From contig OZ199839.1 in the NCBI GenBank assembly GCA_964304625.1, positions 7,006,001 through 7,070,000 of the forward strand: 64,000 nt of DNA, written 5' to 3'. Below are positions 25,781 through 37,337 of the stretch, one piece after another. The position numbers and the translations under genes are program-made. This DNA comes from Kudoa neothunni (lineage: Eukaryota; Cnidaria). Numbering within the stretch: position 1 is the first letter of the stretch; each line of letters begins with the position of its first letter. The notes under the pieces are model-generated. The model was not told where the DNA came from. It saw nothing but the letters and a program-made list of their open reading frames with translations, and ran no database searches.

Positions 25781-28700
25781 ATGAAAGTCTATCAGCGTTA
25801 TGAACTTTTATCGAGAATCGGCATCATAGGACAGTCAGATGGTGATATTATTGTGGTGAATGGTTCTAGTCTACCGAAAAATATTTTGGAGTTGGATAAC
25901 CAATCCAGCACCTCAAAAAGAACAAATTCCATTCCGGCATACATTATATGTGGCGCATATCAAGATATTAATATTTGGAATGTACACACCAAAGAGAAAG
26001 TAGTTCAATTTTATTATACATTTAATAATTTCTATTTTTATTTATGTAGGTTGAGGTGAGTTTTAAACATCCTCAGAATGATTGTAAAGTTTCCAAGTTG
26101 CTCTACATAAAATCGATGAATTATATAGTCGCTGGGTGGGTGATATAATAATTAGATTGAATAAAATATTATTTTTTAATATGCTCAATTTAGTTACAAC
26201 AATGGATCAATTGTGGTATGGGATTTAGCAACAACAGACTCATTAGTTTCTTTTGAGTAATTTTTTTTATTAATTAATATAAAATAATATAATAAAACTT
26301 TGTAGTGGACATAGCGCAGAAATCACTGTTCTCATGTACGATCCAAGTCTCATCAACTATATAATATCAGGCAGTCAAGACAATGACATTATTTGTTGGG
26401 ATCTGGTCAATCAAAGTGGTGTTTACAGGTGAATTTAGTGCATACGATAACACTTGAGAGTTAACAAAAAAACTAATTTGGCGGTCCCTAGGTTGAAAGG
26501 TCACACAGCCCCCATCACCTCATTGAAACTGTTAAAATTTGAAGGGGAAAATAATATTTTGGTGAGCTCATCCAAAGACACTTTCATCAAGTTATGGGAT
26601 ACATCATTGCAACACTGTTTTGCCACATTGGTCGGTCATAATCATGAGGTATTTCAATACAGCTGAGTGATATAACCGAATATTTGTTCAAATTGCTTGG
26701 CATAGGTGTGGGATTTTGTGATTTTTGATAATTATCGCTGCCTGATGTCTTTTTCAACCGACAACGAGCTTCGTGTATGGAGATTTGTTAACAACACTAG
26801 AAACTCCTCACAAACCACAAAACGTATCCAAGCCGAACAATCCGCTTCCTCTAATCGAGTGATACCAATCGAATGTGAATTTGTTGGTTCCATACAAACC
26901 AAGTCATCCAAACGAACCGTTGTTACACGTGTTATTGGCAACCTTATTTTACAACTGGTATCATTATACTTAAATAAAAAGGGCGTGGAATTAGTGCTAA
27001 CCAATTCCTATAGACAACTGACTCAAAGCTGTTTGTGTATAAAGTGTTGAGTGAAGAGGAGAAAAGAAAGCTGGAGAAGAAAAGACAGAAAAAAGCTGCT
27101 TCAAAAGGTGTTTTGAGTTGTGGCTGTTTGAGATCGATTATAAACAAAAATACTGACGCATAAATTTTTTAGATGATACCGCTGCATCAGAACTGACACT
27201 TAGTGACGAAATCAAGTTGATTTCTATGATTAAAATGCGTGGTAATGTGAGCAACTTTTCTCTTCTTCGTATACCAAACAATAAACCTCACAACTCGGAC
27301 GAAAATAACATCCCTTCAAAAAGATATATTATGGCTGTGCTTTTGAAAAATAATATGATCGAAATCAACCACCTTAATATTAACGTTAACACCTCCGCAA
27401 TGGTGGAATTGGACTTCGAAGGAGATATAAGTCGTTGGGGTCATCGTCAAGAGATCTCACACATCACCATTGACAACTATAATAATAGTTTTATATCAGT
27501 GTCCAAAGATTGCCTTAAGTTGTGGGATTTCCACCAATCTCAACTCATCAAAACTGTCCTCGAAACCACTGATGATGGAGCTACAGCTTGCTTGTTTGTG
27601 CCGGGAAATCGTTTTATTGTGGTTGCGTTTGTCACTGGTGAAATCAGAATCTACAATTTGGTAGATAGTTCGTTGGTTGAGTACAACTTTGCAATGGAAC
27701 TAACCGATGAAAATACGTCCAAGTTCAATCTGGGACTGACATTGTTACCGGATAAAGTAGGAGAATTGATTCAATAACATTGTTAATATATGCCTTTTGG
27801 GGGTTGTATTAGAAAGGGATAGTTTCTTACAATCGAAACTCATCAAACAGTGACTACAACCAAGTCAAATTTTGGGATTTCGAACTTATCGCTGGTGACG
27901 TCAATAAACTTTCATTAACACATCGCAGAACACTACAACTAGCAGACACTGTTTTGGATGTCCAATTCAGCCCCAATCAGAAATTCATCTTGGTCACACT
28001 ATTGGACAATACGGTGAAAATATTCTTTTTAGATTCTCTCAAGGTTTTTATCGGATTGAGTAATTTTGTGTTAATATTGTTTAGTTCTACTTGACACTTT
28101 ATGGACACAAACTTCCAGTTTTAAGCGTAGATGTATCATCGGTAAGTACAACGCGCATTTCTGGAGCGAATTTGATATTATTTCCACATTCGAATTCTTA
28201 GTATCAACTTATTTATAATCGGAATAGTTTGTCTATTATACATAAAAGAAACTTAGGAGGATTAACGAAAATGTCAATTTTTAACAGGGCTGCGAGGGTT
28301 TTGGTTTTCCCTCAAGATTTTAGATTTTTGATGACCATTATGGTTGGTTCTTGAGGGTTTTCATTTTTTACAAAATCTTGGGGGTTTACTGAAATATTGT
28401 GAATATTGAATAATAACTTAATTTTTTTATGCACGGCAATAATACTTATATTTTTAATATGTGTCCTATTCAGATTATATCATGCAGGGTTAAACATTCA
28501 CGATATTGAGTGATAACACATTAAGTTGTTATGGTTAACAATTACTCAGTAAACACTGTCGCATATTATTAGAATATTTAAACGTTATTCCAAAATATAT
28601 CTTGAACCATGAAGCAATTAATTGGGGGTATATTGATCTATATTAGACATTAAGTTTGAGTGAGTTTTCGCGCCGAACAATTGCAATAAAGGAAGTGGCT

Positions 28701-31700
28701 GTTGACACGGATCATAACATCTAGGTAGATGTAGTTTTGATTGTATTTAATTATTTTTGGCCCACTGCTACCACTACCACTCTTGGGGCAAAAAATAATT
28801 AAATACAGCAGATTCTAAAAAATAAACTTTTAGAAATAAATTAAAAGCGGAAGTTGTAATTTTAATTTATCTAATTATTTAACTTTAAATGATTTCGTTT
28901 AATATTTAGAGGCTGCGCCGCCGCTTGTTGTAGAGTGTATTAAAATTTATGCTGAATAAGAAGATATTAATTTTAACGATATAAATGGACTTTCTTAAGT
29001 TTTCTTCTAACTTTTTTTTCCATTATTTCTATAAGCTCCCAAAATGACCTTAAATTTAGTTTCGCTAATCGTACTTGTTATCAGCGATACTCGATACATT
29101 TTTTAGTTAAATTCTCCAAATGGGATAATTGAAAGGATTAATATATTTTTTTAATTGTTTAAGGGATTTTTCTACACACAATATTCTCGATTCCAGGCTA
29201 AGTTGGGAAGTTCGTGTTACAGGTCAATGTGTTATTGTCTGAGTAACCCTCTAGAAATTATGAGGTTTATGGAAGTGTCGCTGAAAATGACAAAATAATT
29301 AATTCAATAGAATCTACCTTTAGAATGGGCGATAATTTTTTGTCAAAATCATTGTTTTATAATGTGAGCGATTAGGATGTTAAAGATTAATTTTCTCCCA
29401 GAAGTTTTAACCTTTTTAGTACATTAAGTACTTTTATTGTATGAGTAATGCATCGAATATAAACCTTATTTAGAGTGAAATCATTTTGTTGAGATTTGTT
29501 TTTACAAATTAGCGCCGCCTAAATTTTGAATATATAATTACGATATTCTTTATTGCAGTCTAATTTTCTGTGCTCTCCTATACCATTAGATTTATAAAAT
29601 AATTTTTTTAAAATTTTGGTTTTTAGAAACTGCGTGTGTATGAACAAAATTGGAAATTGTAATGAAATTCTTATCGCATTTTTTAAGTTTCTTCGTTTTC
29701 ATAATTAGATAGTCATTTTTTAACTGATAAAGAAGCGGATCCAAATTTTATAGTCTAGTAATTGTGGCTGAGAGAAATTTGTTTAAATGTAAACTATCAG
29801 TTGGTTTTAGAGACATTAATTGCCTGTGAAATAGCCAGCGCCTTAAAAAACTTTGCGTTTGAAAGGATATTTCTTTATTCCAAACAATCATTTTATGTAA
29901 AAATATTATTTTTGTATTAAAGTATAATTTTCAATATTTTTGTAAGACCCATCCCATGTGTTTGTTCTGTTTCATTATAATGTATAGAATTAAAATGTAA
30001 TGATATAGACCAGGAGGCAGCAACGACCGGCCCGCCCATAGGCCAAATTTGGCTCGAGAGCTTTCCTCATCCTGCTCGCACAGAAGTTAATGATAAAGTC
30101 TCGTTTTTATTAGACAATAATTGTCCCAATTTTTATAATCAATCTCTTAAGCACATAAAGAAACTTACTTTTTTTTATAAAACGGAGTTAATTAAATATT
30201 ATCTGTCATTTTGTAAATATAGTTGTGTAAAGTAATATACCCAAAACAAAGTCCTTACCTATATTTATATTTACTGATTGTATGATCTAAGAATTATTGC
30301 GACGAATGGAGACATTCAATTATTGTCCTTTACCATTTAGAACATCATTTCGGTGTAGGAAATGTTAAATTCAACATAAATATAATCTAATCAACTTTAA
30401 AATAAAAAAGTAAACAAAAATAGCCTTTTACGCATAAATAATGTCGAAGGTTTGATATATTTTTCTCGCGTTGCAATCAAAAAATATGATTTCAAATATC
30501 GGAATATAAATGCACGAAACCAATTTTCAATTATATTGCAAAAAATTTTTTTTGCCTCTAAAGGACATATATATATCTACATGTTCTGGCCCGCCTTACA
30601 ATTTAACATGGCTATCCGGTCCGGCAATCCAACAAGGTTGCCAACCCCTGATATAGACGTTTTAGCTGCCATAATTAATTAAAATATAAGAATAGTAAAT
30701 CATTATTTGTATGAATAAATTTAACTAATGTTAATTAATTAAATGTATAATTACATTATAAAATTGTTATTTTGTGGATTTATTCGTTCATCCTTTGTCG
30801 TATCCTTAAATAAAAATAAGGTGCTAAATATTTTAAGGTCTGCGCACTGCACTGTAAGCGTCGTTTTATTAACATTAATGAAATATTTTGAGCGGCTCTT
30901 TTTGATTAATATTAAAAAATATTCAACCTATTTACACGTTTTGCGTGTTTATTACTATTTTTGAACTTAAAATATTGAATATTTTTTATTAATAAAAAAT
31001 TTCATTATTGGATTTTTGTGATTTTACAGGAATCAAATTAAAATTAGGAAAATTTAAGCTTCATTCCAAGTTGAACCTTTTAAATATAATCTACTTCTAT
31101 TTTCTGTTTAACATAAAATAATGAGCATTTTATAAATTTCATAAATTATTTTTAAAAATTTAATCCATGAGTTAGCTTACAGTTGGTATTTTATGACAGC
31201 CCATTGCATATTATCGCAACCACTGTTTGCTTTGATTTAATGTATACTTTAGGACAGCTCATTGGTGGTTACGGGATCGTTGGATAAAAACATCAAGCTG
31301 TGGGGTTTGGATTTTGGAGATTGTCACAAATCGTTATTTGCACATGACCAGGGGTAAATTTAAAGTCGGAAAAATTCTTTCTAATTATTTCAATGTTAGA
31401 GTGACCTGTGTTAAATTTGTACCAAAAACCCATTATTTCTTTTCTTGCAGTAAAGATGGAACATTACGTTACTGGGATGGAGATACATTCGACCTTATTT
31501 TGACATTTGATGTTAGTGACAACAAATACATGAATTTAACAAACTAATGTGATGATGTGCTGGTGTAGGAACATTGTGGACCACTACTCTCATTGGATAT
31601 TTCTTCCTGCGGCACTAAAGTGGTCACATGTGGGTCAGATAAAACCATATCTATTTGGGAAAAGACAGACGAGCAATTTGTTTTGGATGAGGAACGTGAG

Positions 31701-32661
31701 CGTGTAATTTTTGCCTAAAACATCCTTCAGACTAATTTCATACAATCTCAACCGCTAATTTTTAGATTCAAGAGTTGGAGATGGAAAAAACCATCGAACA
31801 AGATTCAAACAAGCGCAGACCTAACGATGAAATAGGGAAAACAAAAATTGAAACAATCAAAGATGTATTATCAATCATATATACATACATACATACATAT
31901 ATACATACATATATACATACATACATACATACTTTAACATATTCTATTCGATTTATTATTAGGCTGAGAAACTCATCGAACAAATTGAAGCATGCATTAA
32001 AACTCAAGGTGCTGGTAGATCGATTGATGAAGACGGATCTAGGGATGAATTGCTTGCCACTCTCAAATCCATCAAACAAACGTATATTTTTATGGGGTTT
32101 TAACATTTAATTTTTATAGTCAAATTGAACAATGTCTTTCATTGTTACCCCATTCGTATGTTGTCACATTTATGAGATACCTAAACTGGTGGATAGAAAT
32201 GGTACCTAATTTAATTTCTGAATTTATTATACCCAGTTACATATATTTCAATCGTTAGGATCTTGTTAATGTTGAGTTGTGTTCAAGATGCTCTTTATAT
32301 TTATTCAAGTAGTTGAATTTTTGTAGACTTATTTAATTTATTCGGATTTTATAGGATACATTACAACTATTTGCCCAACAAAGTTCCTGTTGAAAAAATC
32401 GAGGAGACTATTCAAAGAAGAATCACAGATTTAAAGGTAATTGTATTTTATTTGGCTGCTTCCTAGTAAAATTATACAATTTTTAATTATTGTTTTTCGC
32501 GTTATCTGTAGGATGTTGTTGGCTTAAATATAGCCGCGCTGCGATATATGGAATTCCAAAAGTACGGAACTGCTATAAACACTCGTATCGTTGAAGAAGT
32601 CAGCAGGAAAAAGTCCGCAAAAAATAAAAAAAAGAAATCTACACTAAAGGTTGTAGTTTAG
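25781..32661 (+). CDS. WDR3: WDR3/UTP12, small-subunit processome WD-repeat protein
   Basis: Many short exons from ATG at 25781 to TAG at 32659-32661. The N-terminus [14 protein letters not shown] corresponds to human YLRYVASAVFGVIG. WD repeats are seen throughout, for example [58 protein letters not shown] joined to [18 protein letters not shown], then [14 protein letters not shown]. The C-terminal UTP12 domain starts with a [23 protein letters not shown] segment ([20 protein letters not shown]) and ends in a lysine-rich tail ([14 protein letters not shown]), as expected for a nucleolar protein. Two tandem propellers and the Utp12 domain work in the UTP-B complex during 18S rRNA processing. 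One intron (28142-31252) is 3.1 kb, far larger than its neighbours, and holds a MITE. Another carries an ATAC microsatellite. The 3' end overlaps the stop of a small minus-strand ORF. Confidence 0.92.
28743..28806. repeat. Short inverted repeat (hairpin) in large WDR3 intron
   Basis: Left arm GTATTTAATTATTTTT followed by GGCCCA pairs with a right arm ending AAAAATAATTAAATAC (28784-28806), separated by about 20 nt of CAC/TAC-rich loop. Sixteen bases per arm are perfect. Confidence 0.7.
30011..30650. mobile_element. hAT-type MITE, 640 bp, with perfect 8-bp target duplication
   Basis: Left end CAGGAGGCAGCAACGACCGG and right end CCAACAAGGTTGCCAACCCCTG-type (inverted, imperfect) are flanked by the identical octamer ATATAGAC at 30003-30010 and 30651-30658. 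The CAGGGGT-class termini and 8-bp duplication are hAT features. No transposase frame is inside. It sits in the 3.1-kb WDR3 intron and accounts for about a fifth of it. Confidence 0.85.
31878..31932. repeat. (ATAC)n microsatellite in WDR3 intron
   Basis: ATAC/ATAT tetranucleotides in tandem within the intron that precedes the AEKLIEQ exon of WDR3. Confidence 0.9.
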
Positions 32662-32840
32662 GGACAGTATTTTAGGTTGATTGGTATGTCTGGCCAATAC
32701 ATGTAATTGTTGTAATTTTTATATTGTGATTTCATTTTGTGGTATATTGCTATGATTTGGTCAATTTTTTCTGATGGATACAGCGAATTGAGTTGAGTTT
32801 TGGTTTTTTCGCCGCCATTAATTTTGTTGACAGTAGGCAT
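32658..32840 (-). CDS. Small hypothetical protein, tail-to-tail with WDR3
   Basis: 60-codon frame from ATG at 32838-32840 to TAA at 32658-32660. No family recognised. It is hydrophilic with a Lys/Tyr-rich middle (YHKMKSQYKNYNNY) ending in WPDIPINLKY. It could be a real small gene, because its composition is less AT-rich than the flanks. Its stop codon overlaps the stop of WDR3 (32659-32661) on the other strand, so the two transcripts would overlap at their 3' ends. Chance occurrence is not excluded. Confidence 0.4.
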   Translation of the reverse strand: MPTVNKINGGEKTKTQLNSLYPSEKIDQIIAIYHKMKSQYKNYNNYMYWPDIPINLKYCP

Positions 32841-33269
32841 GAGTTTATTATTGACTAAAAATTTTAATTTTTAAAAATAATATCTTAAATTAGGTTATGC
32901 CGCGCATGCGCACACAGCATAACACATAATTTCTGAGTCCAAAATGCAATTCCGGAGTTTTTGGAGAACGTTAAACTACTGATATTAGAATTAAAAATAT
33001 TTCTAAGATTGGAATTTAACGGAAAATTAATCAAATATAATAAAAATAAATACACTATCGTTATAGTAGTAACTAATCATTGAATTTTTTATAATCATAG
33101 TTTTAATTATGATTAACATACCTTTTATAAAATTGAAACCTTCATCAGCATCATTTTGAGAATTTTGTTGTTCTATGAATGAATGCATTTAGTCGTGAGC
33201 TATGATCAATGGATTCACCATTTAATTTCCTCGTAAGATTTTGCTCTATAATTCTATAAAACTGTTCGC

Positions 33270-33578
33270 TTATCTCCACACTTTTTTCCTATTTTTGGTT
33301 GATAATATATTGGACTTTATTGAATCTACTTGATTATTATTTGAGGACAAAATTTCCTCCTCATATTTAGATTCACTATCAAAGTGAGTATTTGATGAAT
33401 TTCCTCTAGCATATATATGTCTCATTAGATCATTCCAAATCCGATCACATTGACAATTCTCCTTGAGGCAAACCATACTTACGGCCTTCATGAAGTATGC
33501 GTGCGCACATAAATTACATGCGGCTTTGAGGGGACAGGGTAAGAAAATTCGACAAATTTTCCTTAGATTGGTACTCAT
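33270..33578 (-). CDS. Hypothetical Cys-containing protein
   Basis: 102-codon frame with ATG at 33576-33578. The first half has several cysteines (CRIFLPCPLKAACNLC, then VCLKENCQC) and an IWNDLMRHIYARG segment; the second half is acidic and low-complexity, rich in Ser, Asn, Glu, ending in a basic tail. The two Cys clusters suggest a small disulfide or metal-binding protein, perhaps mitochondrial, but I cannot name the family. Its start codon is only 36 bp from the PPCS start on the opposite strand, which supports a real divergent gene pair. Confidence 0.55.
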   Translation of the reverse strand: MSTNLRKICRIFLPCPLKAACNLCAHAYFMKAVSMVCLKENCQCDRIWNDLMRHIYARGNSSNTHFDSESKYEEEILSSNNNQVDSIKSNILSTKNRKKVWR

Positions 33579-33614
33579 ATTTTATCTTATTGCGGAAAAA
33601 TATTTTTTAAGAAA
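33579..33614. promoter_or_regulatory. 36-bp divergent start-to-start interval
   Basis: The only sequence between the start codons of the minus-strand gene at 33270-33578 and the plus-strand PPCS gene. Both 5' leaders and promoter elements must therefore overlap this interval or the opposite coding region, unless the true start of one gene lies further inside. Confidence 0.4.
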
Positions 33615-35745
33615 ATGGACGGATACAATGCACAGGAAATATTTGATAGAACGCTGCCACTGCTTAAAAATTTTCAAGGGAACGAAAATAATTTAGAATC
33701 ACTTTTCGAGGTGGAACATTTTATAAAAAATCTCCATTACGATAAAAAACTTGTTTTTATCACTGTATTATTTTTATTGCATGATTTATATGAAAATCTT
33801 AAAATAATAATTGAATTTCGTTTATAGAGTGGAGGCACAAGTGTAACACTAGATCCAGTGAGATCTTTAGAAAATTTTAGTTCGGGATATCGTGGTGCCA
33901 AACTTGCCGAGTATACAACTGGAATTTGATTTTTATGATACAATTGACATTGATAGTAATACGATTGTTGTAGGAATTTCCTTCAGAGCGACTTTTCAGT
34001 CATTTTTTTGTATCGAGAAAACAGCTGTCGACCATTCATGGAACAATTCGATCCATATATCGATTCTTTCGATATGCATTCACAATTGACTAAACTGAAG
34101 GAGAATTTTGAACAAATCCAATCATTTGTAATTTATATTGGGCTTCGATAATGAATGAAAATTGTAAATATCAATCTTTAGAAAAATAAATCTCTTTTGT
34201 TGGTACCATACAAGACTATTGAGAATTATCTTTATCGGTTGATACACATAGCTTTAATAATGTCGAAAAAGACTTTCCTGCACAAGCCTACCGTTATATT
34301 GGCTGCGGCAGTGTCTGATTTTTATTTACCACCTGAAAGACAGGTGATTTTCATTTTTTCATATTTCTAGATTATTAATTATAATAATAGATAATATTAT
34401 TTATTCGCATTTTGTTTAGTTATATTTTAATTAAACAAATAATATATATTAATTAATATTTAGATTTAATTGATATTGAATAAATAATATTAATTAATTA
34501 ATTAATTAATTAATCAATTAAATAAAAATGGATTAGTCACAAACTCGCGCAATCTAGTCATTTTGAACAAGAAAGTATTTAATTGGTCTTAATTAACGGA
34601 TTAGAAAAACAATAGTTAGTTAACAATCTTTTGATTATTTTATTAATAAATAATTATATTTTAATAATTAATTGTAAATAGACGAGTAAATTGAATTGAA
34701 TTTAGCCGAAGATGTAGATGAATTAATCTAAGTGTAATTATATACAAATATAATAATGCGGAAATTCTAAATATTGATTTTTGGATATTGATCTATTTCA
34801 CAAATAAATATTTTAATAAATAAAAATTTGTTCCACACTCTAATTGTTGATAAAAATACTAGATATCCTATCTAATTGTTGTATATTGACGTTTAGTGCA
34901 AGGAAAAGATTGATTCGTCCTCATTATACGATACGTGGAAGATTGTTCTGGATCAAGTGCCCAAAATGATGAAATCGGTGATTGAGATCTTGAACGGAAA
35001 GTGTCTGGTGGTTTCTTTTAAAGTAATACTACTAGATGCTTAATTTTTTTAAACTATAAAAATAACAATATGCATGTTGTTTGGATAAATTTAATATTTA
35101 TCCAAAGCATTAGAATAGTCGTAATTAGTTTAATTATAACTTTGATTATTCTAAAATTTTTAAGTTATATTATTATAATTAGTCTAAAATTTTAAAATGA
35201 GTTTAAGTATAATGATAATCTAAAATTTTTAAGCTTGATACCAATGACACTACTCTGCTGCAGAAAGCAATCAACTCATTCCACACAAATAAACCTGATG
35301 TATAATCAATTAGTATATTGAGTTTGTTTAATTACTTCACAGATTTGTATTGCAAATAATCTTCATAAAAGGAGGAATGAAGTTTACTTGGTAACGAAGA
35401 GTAATGGTACATCATAATTTATAAAAAGTTATTATTCATCATATCTACATCATTTAAGTTATTGCATGCATTTTTGATGCTAATACAACAAATATTTCCG
35501 ATCAAAATGATAACACAATAGAATATACCAAACAACATGTTTCATTTTCTTCGATCCAAACGGAGAATTTCAGCGTTGAACTTCTCACGAAATGCCCCCT
35601 AGCCAAACAGAAAAGTGCACGAGACAAACCTTCAAACACAGAGGACACTGTTTATAGTGTTTTTAAAATCAAAAAGAATAATAATTGCGATATTGATATA
35701 GAAAAATTTATTTGTGATATTCTCATTGGGAAAGCCAATGAATAA
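33615..35745 (+). CDS. PPCS: Phosphopantothenoylcysteine synthetase
   Basis: Eight exons: 33615-33764, 33828-33910, 33974-34127, 34182-34343, 34897-35022, 35234-35299, 35343-35406 and 35459-35745; 1092 nt, 363 residues, no internal stop. Family signatures are LVFITSGGTSVTLDPVR joined to SLENFSSGYRGAKLAE (nucleotide and substrate loop), FSVIFLYRE, then VILAAAVSDFYLPPE, the KIDSSS segment (human KIQSSGG), VPKMMKSV and LVVSFKLDTND. PPCS joins cysteine to 4'-phosphopantothenate with ATP (CTP in bacteria), the second step of coenzyme A synthesis. The protein is longer than human PPCS (311 residues), mainly through an unusual C-terminal stretch of about 70 residues rich in Asn, Ser and Lys before a conserved-looking EKFICDIL end. 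One intron (34344-34896) is 553 nt because of TTAA-repeat sequence. Confidence 0.93.
34489..34521. repeat. (TTAA)n tract in PPCS intron
   Basis: Tandem ATTA/TTAA units in the 553-nt intron of PPCS. Confidence 0.85.
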
Positions 35746-36190
35746 TTAATCTAAATAGCATTATTTTATATGCGCATTAAAATAGTACGTCGAATTTTTC
35801 TATATAACAAAATAATAAACTTTAATGCATGAAAATTAATTCGTTATTTAATTTTGTTATATAAATAATGTTCGGTGATGGAATTACATTGGAGTTTTCC
35901 CCTGTGATTATGGAGATTTATGGAAAATAAAATACTAATATTATTTAATGAGTAGCTTAGAGTTAATCATCCATCCTTCGAAAATTTAAAATCCAGTTCG
36001 GTTGACATGATCATTCTCCTACATAAACAATTCAGAATTTTTACACTTATCAATGGTGTAAACAATTTTTTTGGCACGTTTTGTTCGGCTTTATTGTCCT
36101 AAGCTCCATGGTTTAAATTGTTGATTTTTATTTTATCAATAGGTAGTGAATCCGTATTTCGTACTCATTTTCAATTTGTTCTATTTCTAC

Positions 36191-37337
36191 ATGAAGTTTA
36201 TTTCAATTTTTATTTTTCTAATTCCAGTTGAATGGCATTTGTCGACTGAAATGGGTAATGACATCAAACGAATTCGACGTGACTTTCGTGTATATTTATA
36301 GTATCGAGGAACTTTCCATCCTATTCAACAGTTTCTAAAAATTACAATAAACAAAATAGTCCCAAAGGTAGATGGAGTAATTTGAGTGTATGCCGTGTTA
36401 ACGGAATTTAATAGAGAAATCCTCGAATCGATTTCGTCGACAATTCTCTGTCTGTGCCGTTGGGTGTCCTAATGTGTGTTCACCGAGATGTGAGCCTAGT
36501 TGTTGTCTGAGTGGAGGCAGCGCTGCAGCTCCACCAATTTATATGCCTACTCCAAAAGTAGCCGTGAAGTATGTGGCTAGCCCGTCCCCAGCATATACAC
36601 CTACTGAAGTTGCCGCGGCTCCAAAATATGTAGCCAAAGTTGCTGTACCATCTCCCAATTACAAACTTATTTCAGTTCACAACCCAACCCCATTACCAGC
36701 ACCTCTCCCGCCAGCACCTCCATTACCGCCGCAACCAAACCTGGCCTGTGGACCAACATGTAATCCCGCATGTATATCCACAGGTTGCAGTTCATCATGT
36801 TGTAATGCTCCTATGTATCCTGCAACTGAACCAGTCCCTCCAAGCTCACATCAAGTTATTTTTAGTCAATCTTCTTAATTTGTTAGGAATATTTTGAATT
36901 TGTTATTGTGACAGATGTCTCCTGGTCAAATAACATCAGCTGGTTGTTCTCCTGTGTGTGCTAATCACTGGGTAGCTACTTTCACTGGAACCATCTACTC
37001 ATCAAACCCTACTCCAACTAATCCTCCACCTTGTCCTCCCAAATGTATGTCAAGCTGTTGCCAACCTCCTCCTGCTTACATCAACCTAATGAAGTCATGT
37101 GCTCCTGACTGTGCCCCAACCTACTACCCTGAATGTTGTCTTGGAAGTAAAATAAGGTTCATTTGACTAAATCAAATGCTACATTATGTATTAGCTTCAA
37201 CTATTCCCTATCAACCCCCAGACCCGTTTCAAATCCAAAGAACATCATATTCGCCATGTTCATCAATGTGTGCCCCCACATTCACCCCAAGTTGCTGTAA
37301 ACGAGCCGCAGTGTTACCACCACTCAAGAGAAAATAG
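36191..37337 (+). CDS. Secreted proline-rich protein with minicollagen-type Cys-rich domains (nematocyst/polar-capsule type)
   Basis: Five exons: 36191-36254, 36302-36367, 36415-36854, 36915-37146 and 37195-37337; 945 nt, 314 residues, introns of 47, 47, 60 and 48 nt. A signal peptide is seen (MKFISIFIFLIPV). A short pro-region ends in RFRRQ at residue 52, a plausible dibasic cleavage site. CRD1, residues 57-74, is C-x3-C-x3-C-x3-C-x3-CC (CAVGCPNVCSPRCEPSCC), the exact minicollagen spacing. CRD2, 155-173, differs by one extra residue. Later modules (230-239, 252-265, 289-302) keep C-x3-C and a terminal CC; in the last two a Tyr or Phe stands where the middle Cys should be. The last CC is followed by KR. 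Proline-rich spacers (83-152, 174-229) separate them. No Gly-X-Y collagen repeat is present, so it is not a minicollagen itself; cnidarian proline-rich capsule proteins such as CPP-1 or NOWA-like proteins are the nearest idea. Expected role: disulfide-linked capsule wall. Confidence 0.8.

Noticed and set aside
26732-27147. Minus-strand open frames opposite WDR3
   Set aside because: Shadows of WDR3 coding exons on the plus strand.
28284-28400. CAGGGCTGCGAGGG as another hAT terminus
   Set aside because: No inverted partner or flanking 8-bp duplication found downstream in the intron.
30452-30964. Open frames inside the large WDR3 intron
   Set aside because: The first overlaps the hAT MITE and both are low-complexity AT-rich translations without family pattern.
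36474-36878. A separate short Cys/Pro ORF starting with GTG
   Set aside because: The frame continues upstream through a Cys-containing part of the same exon and two short 5' exons that supply a signal peptide, so it is one exon of the larger gene.
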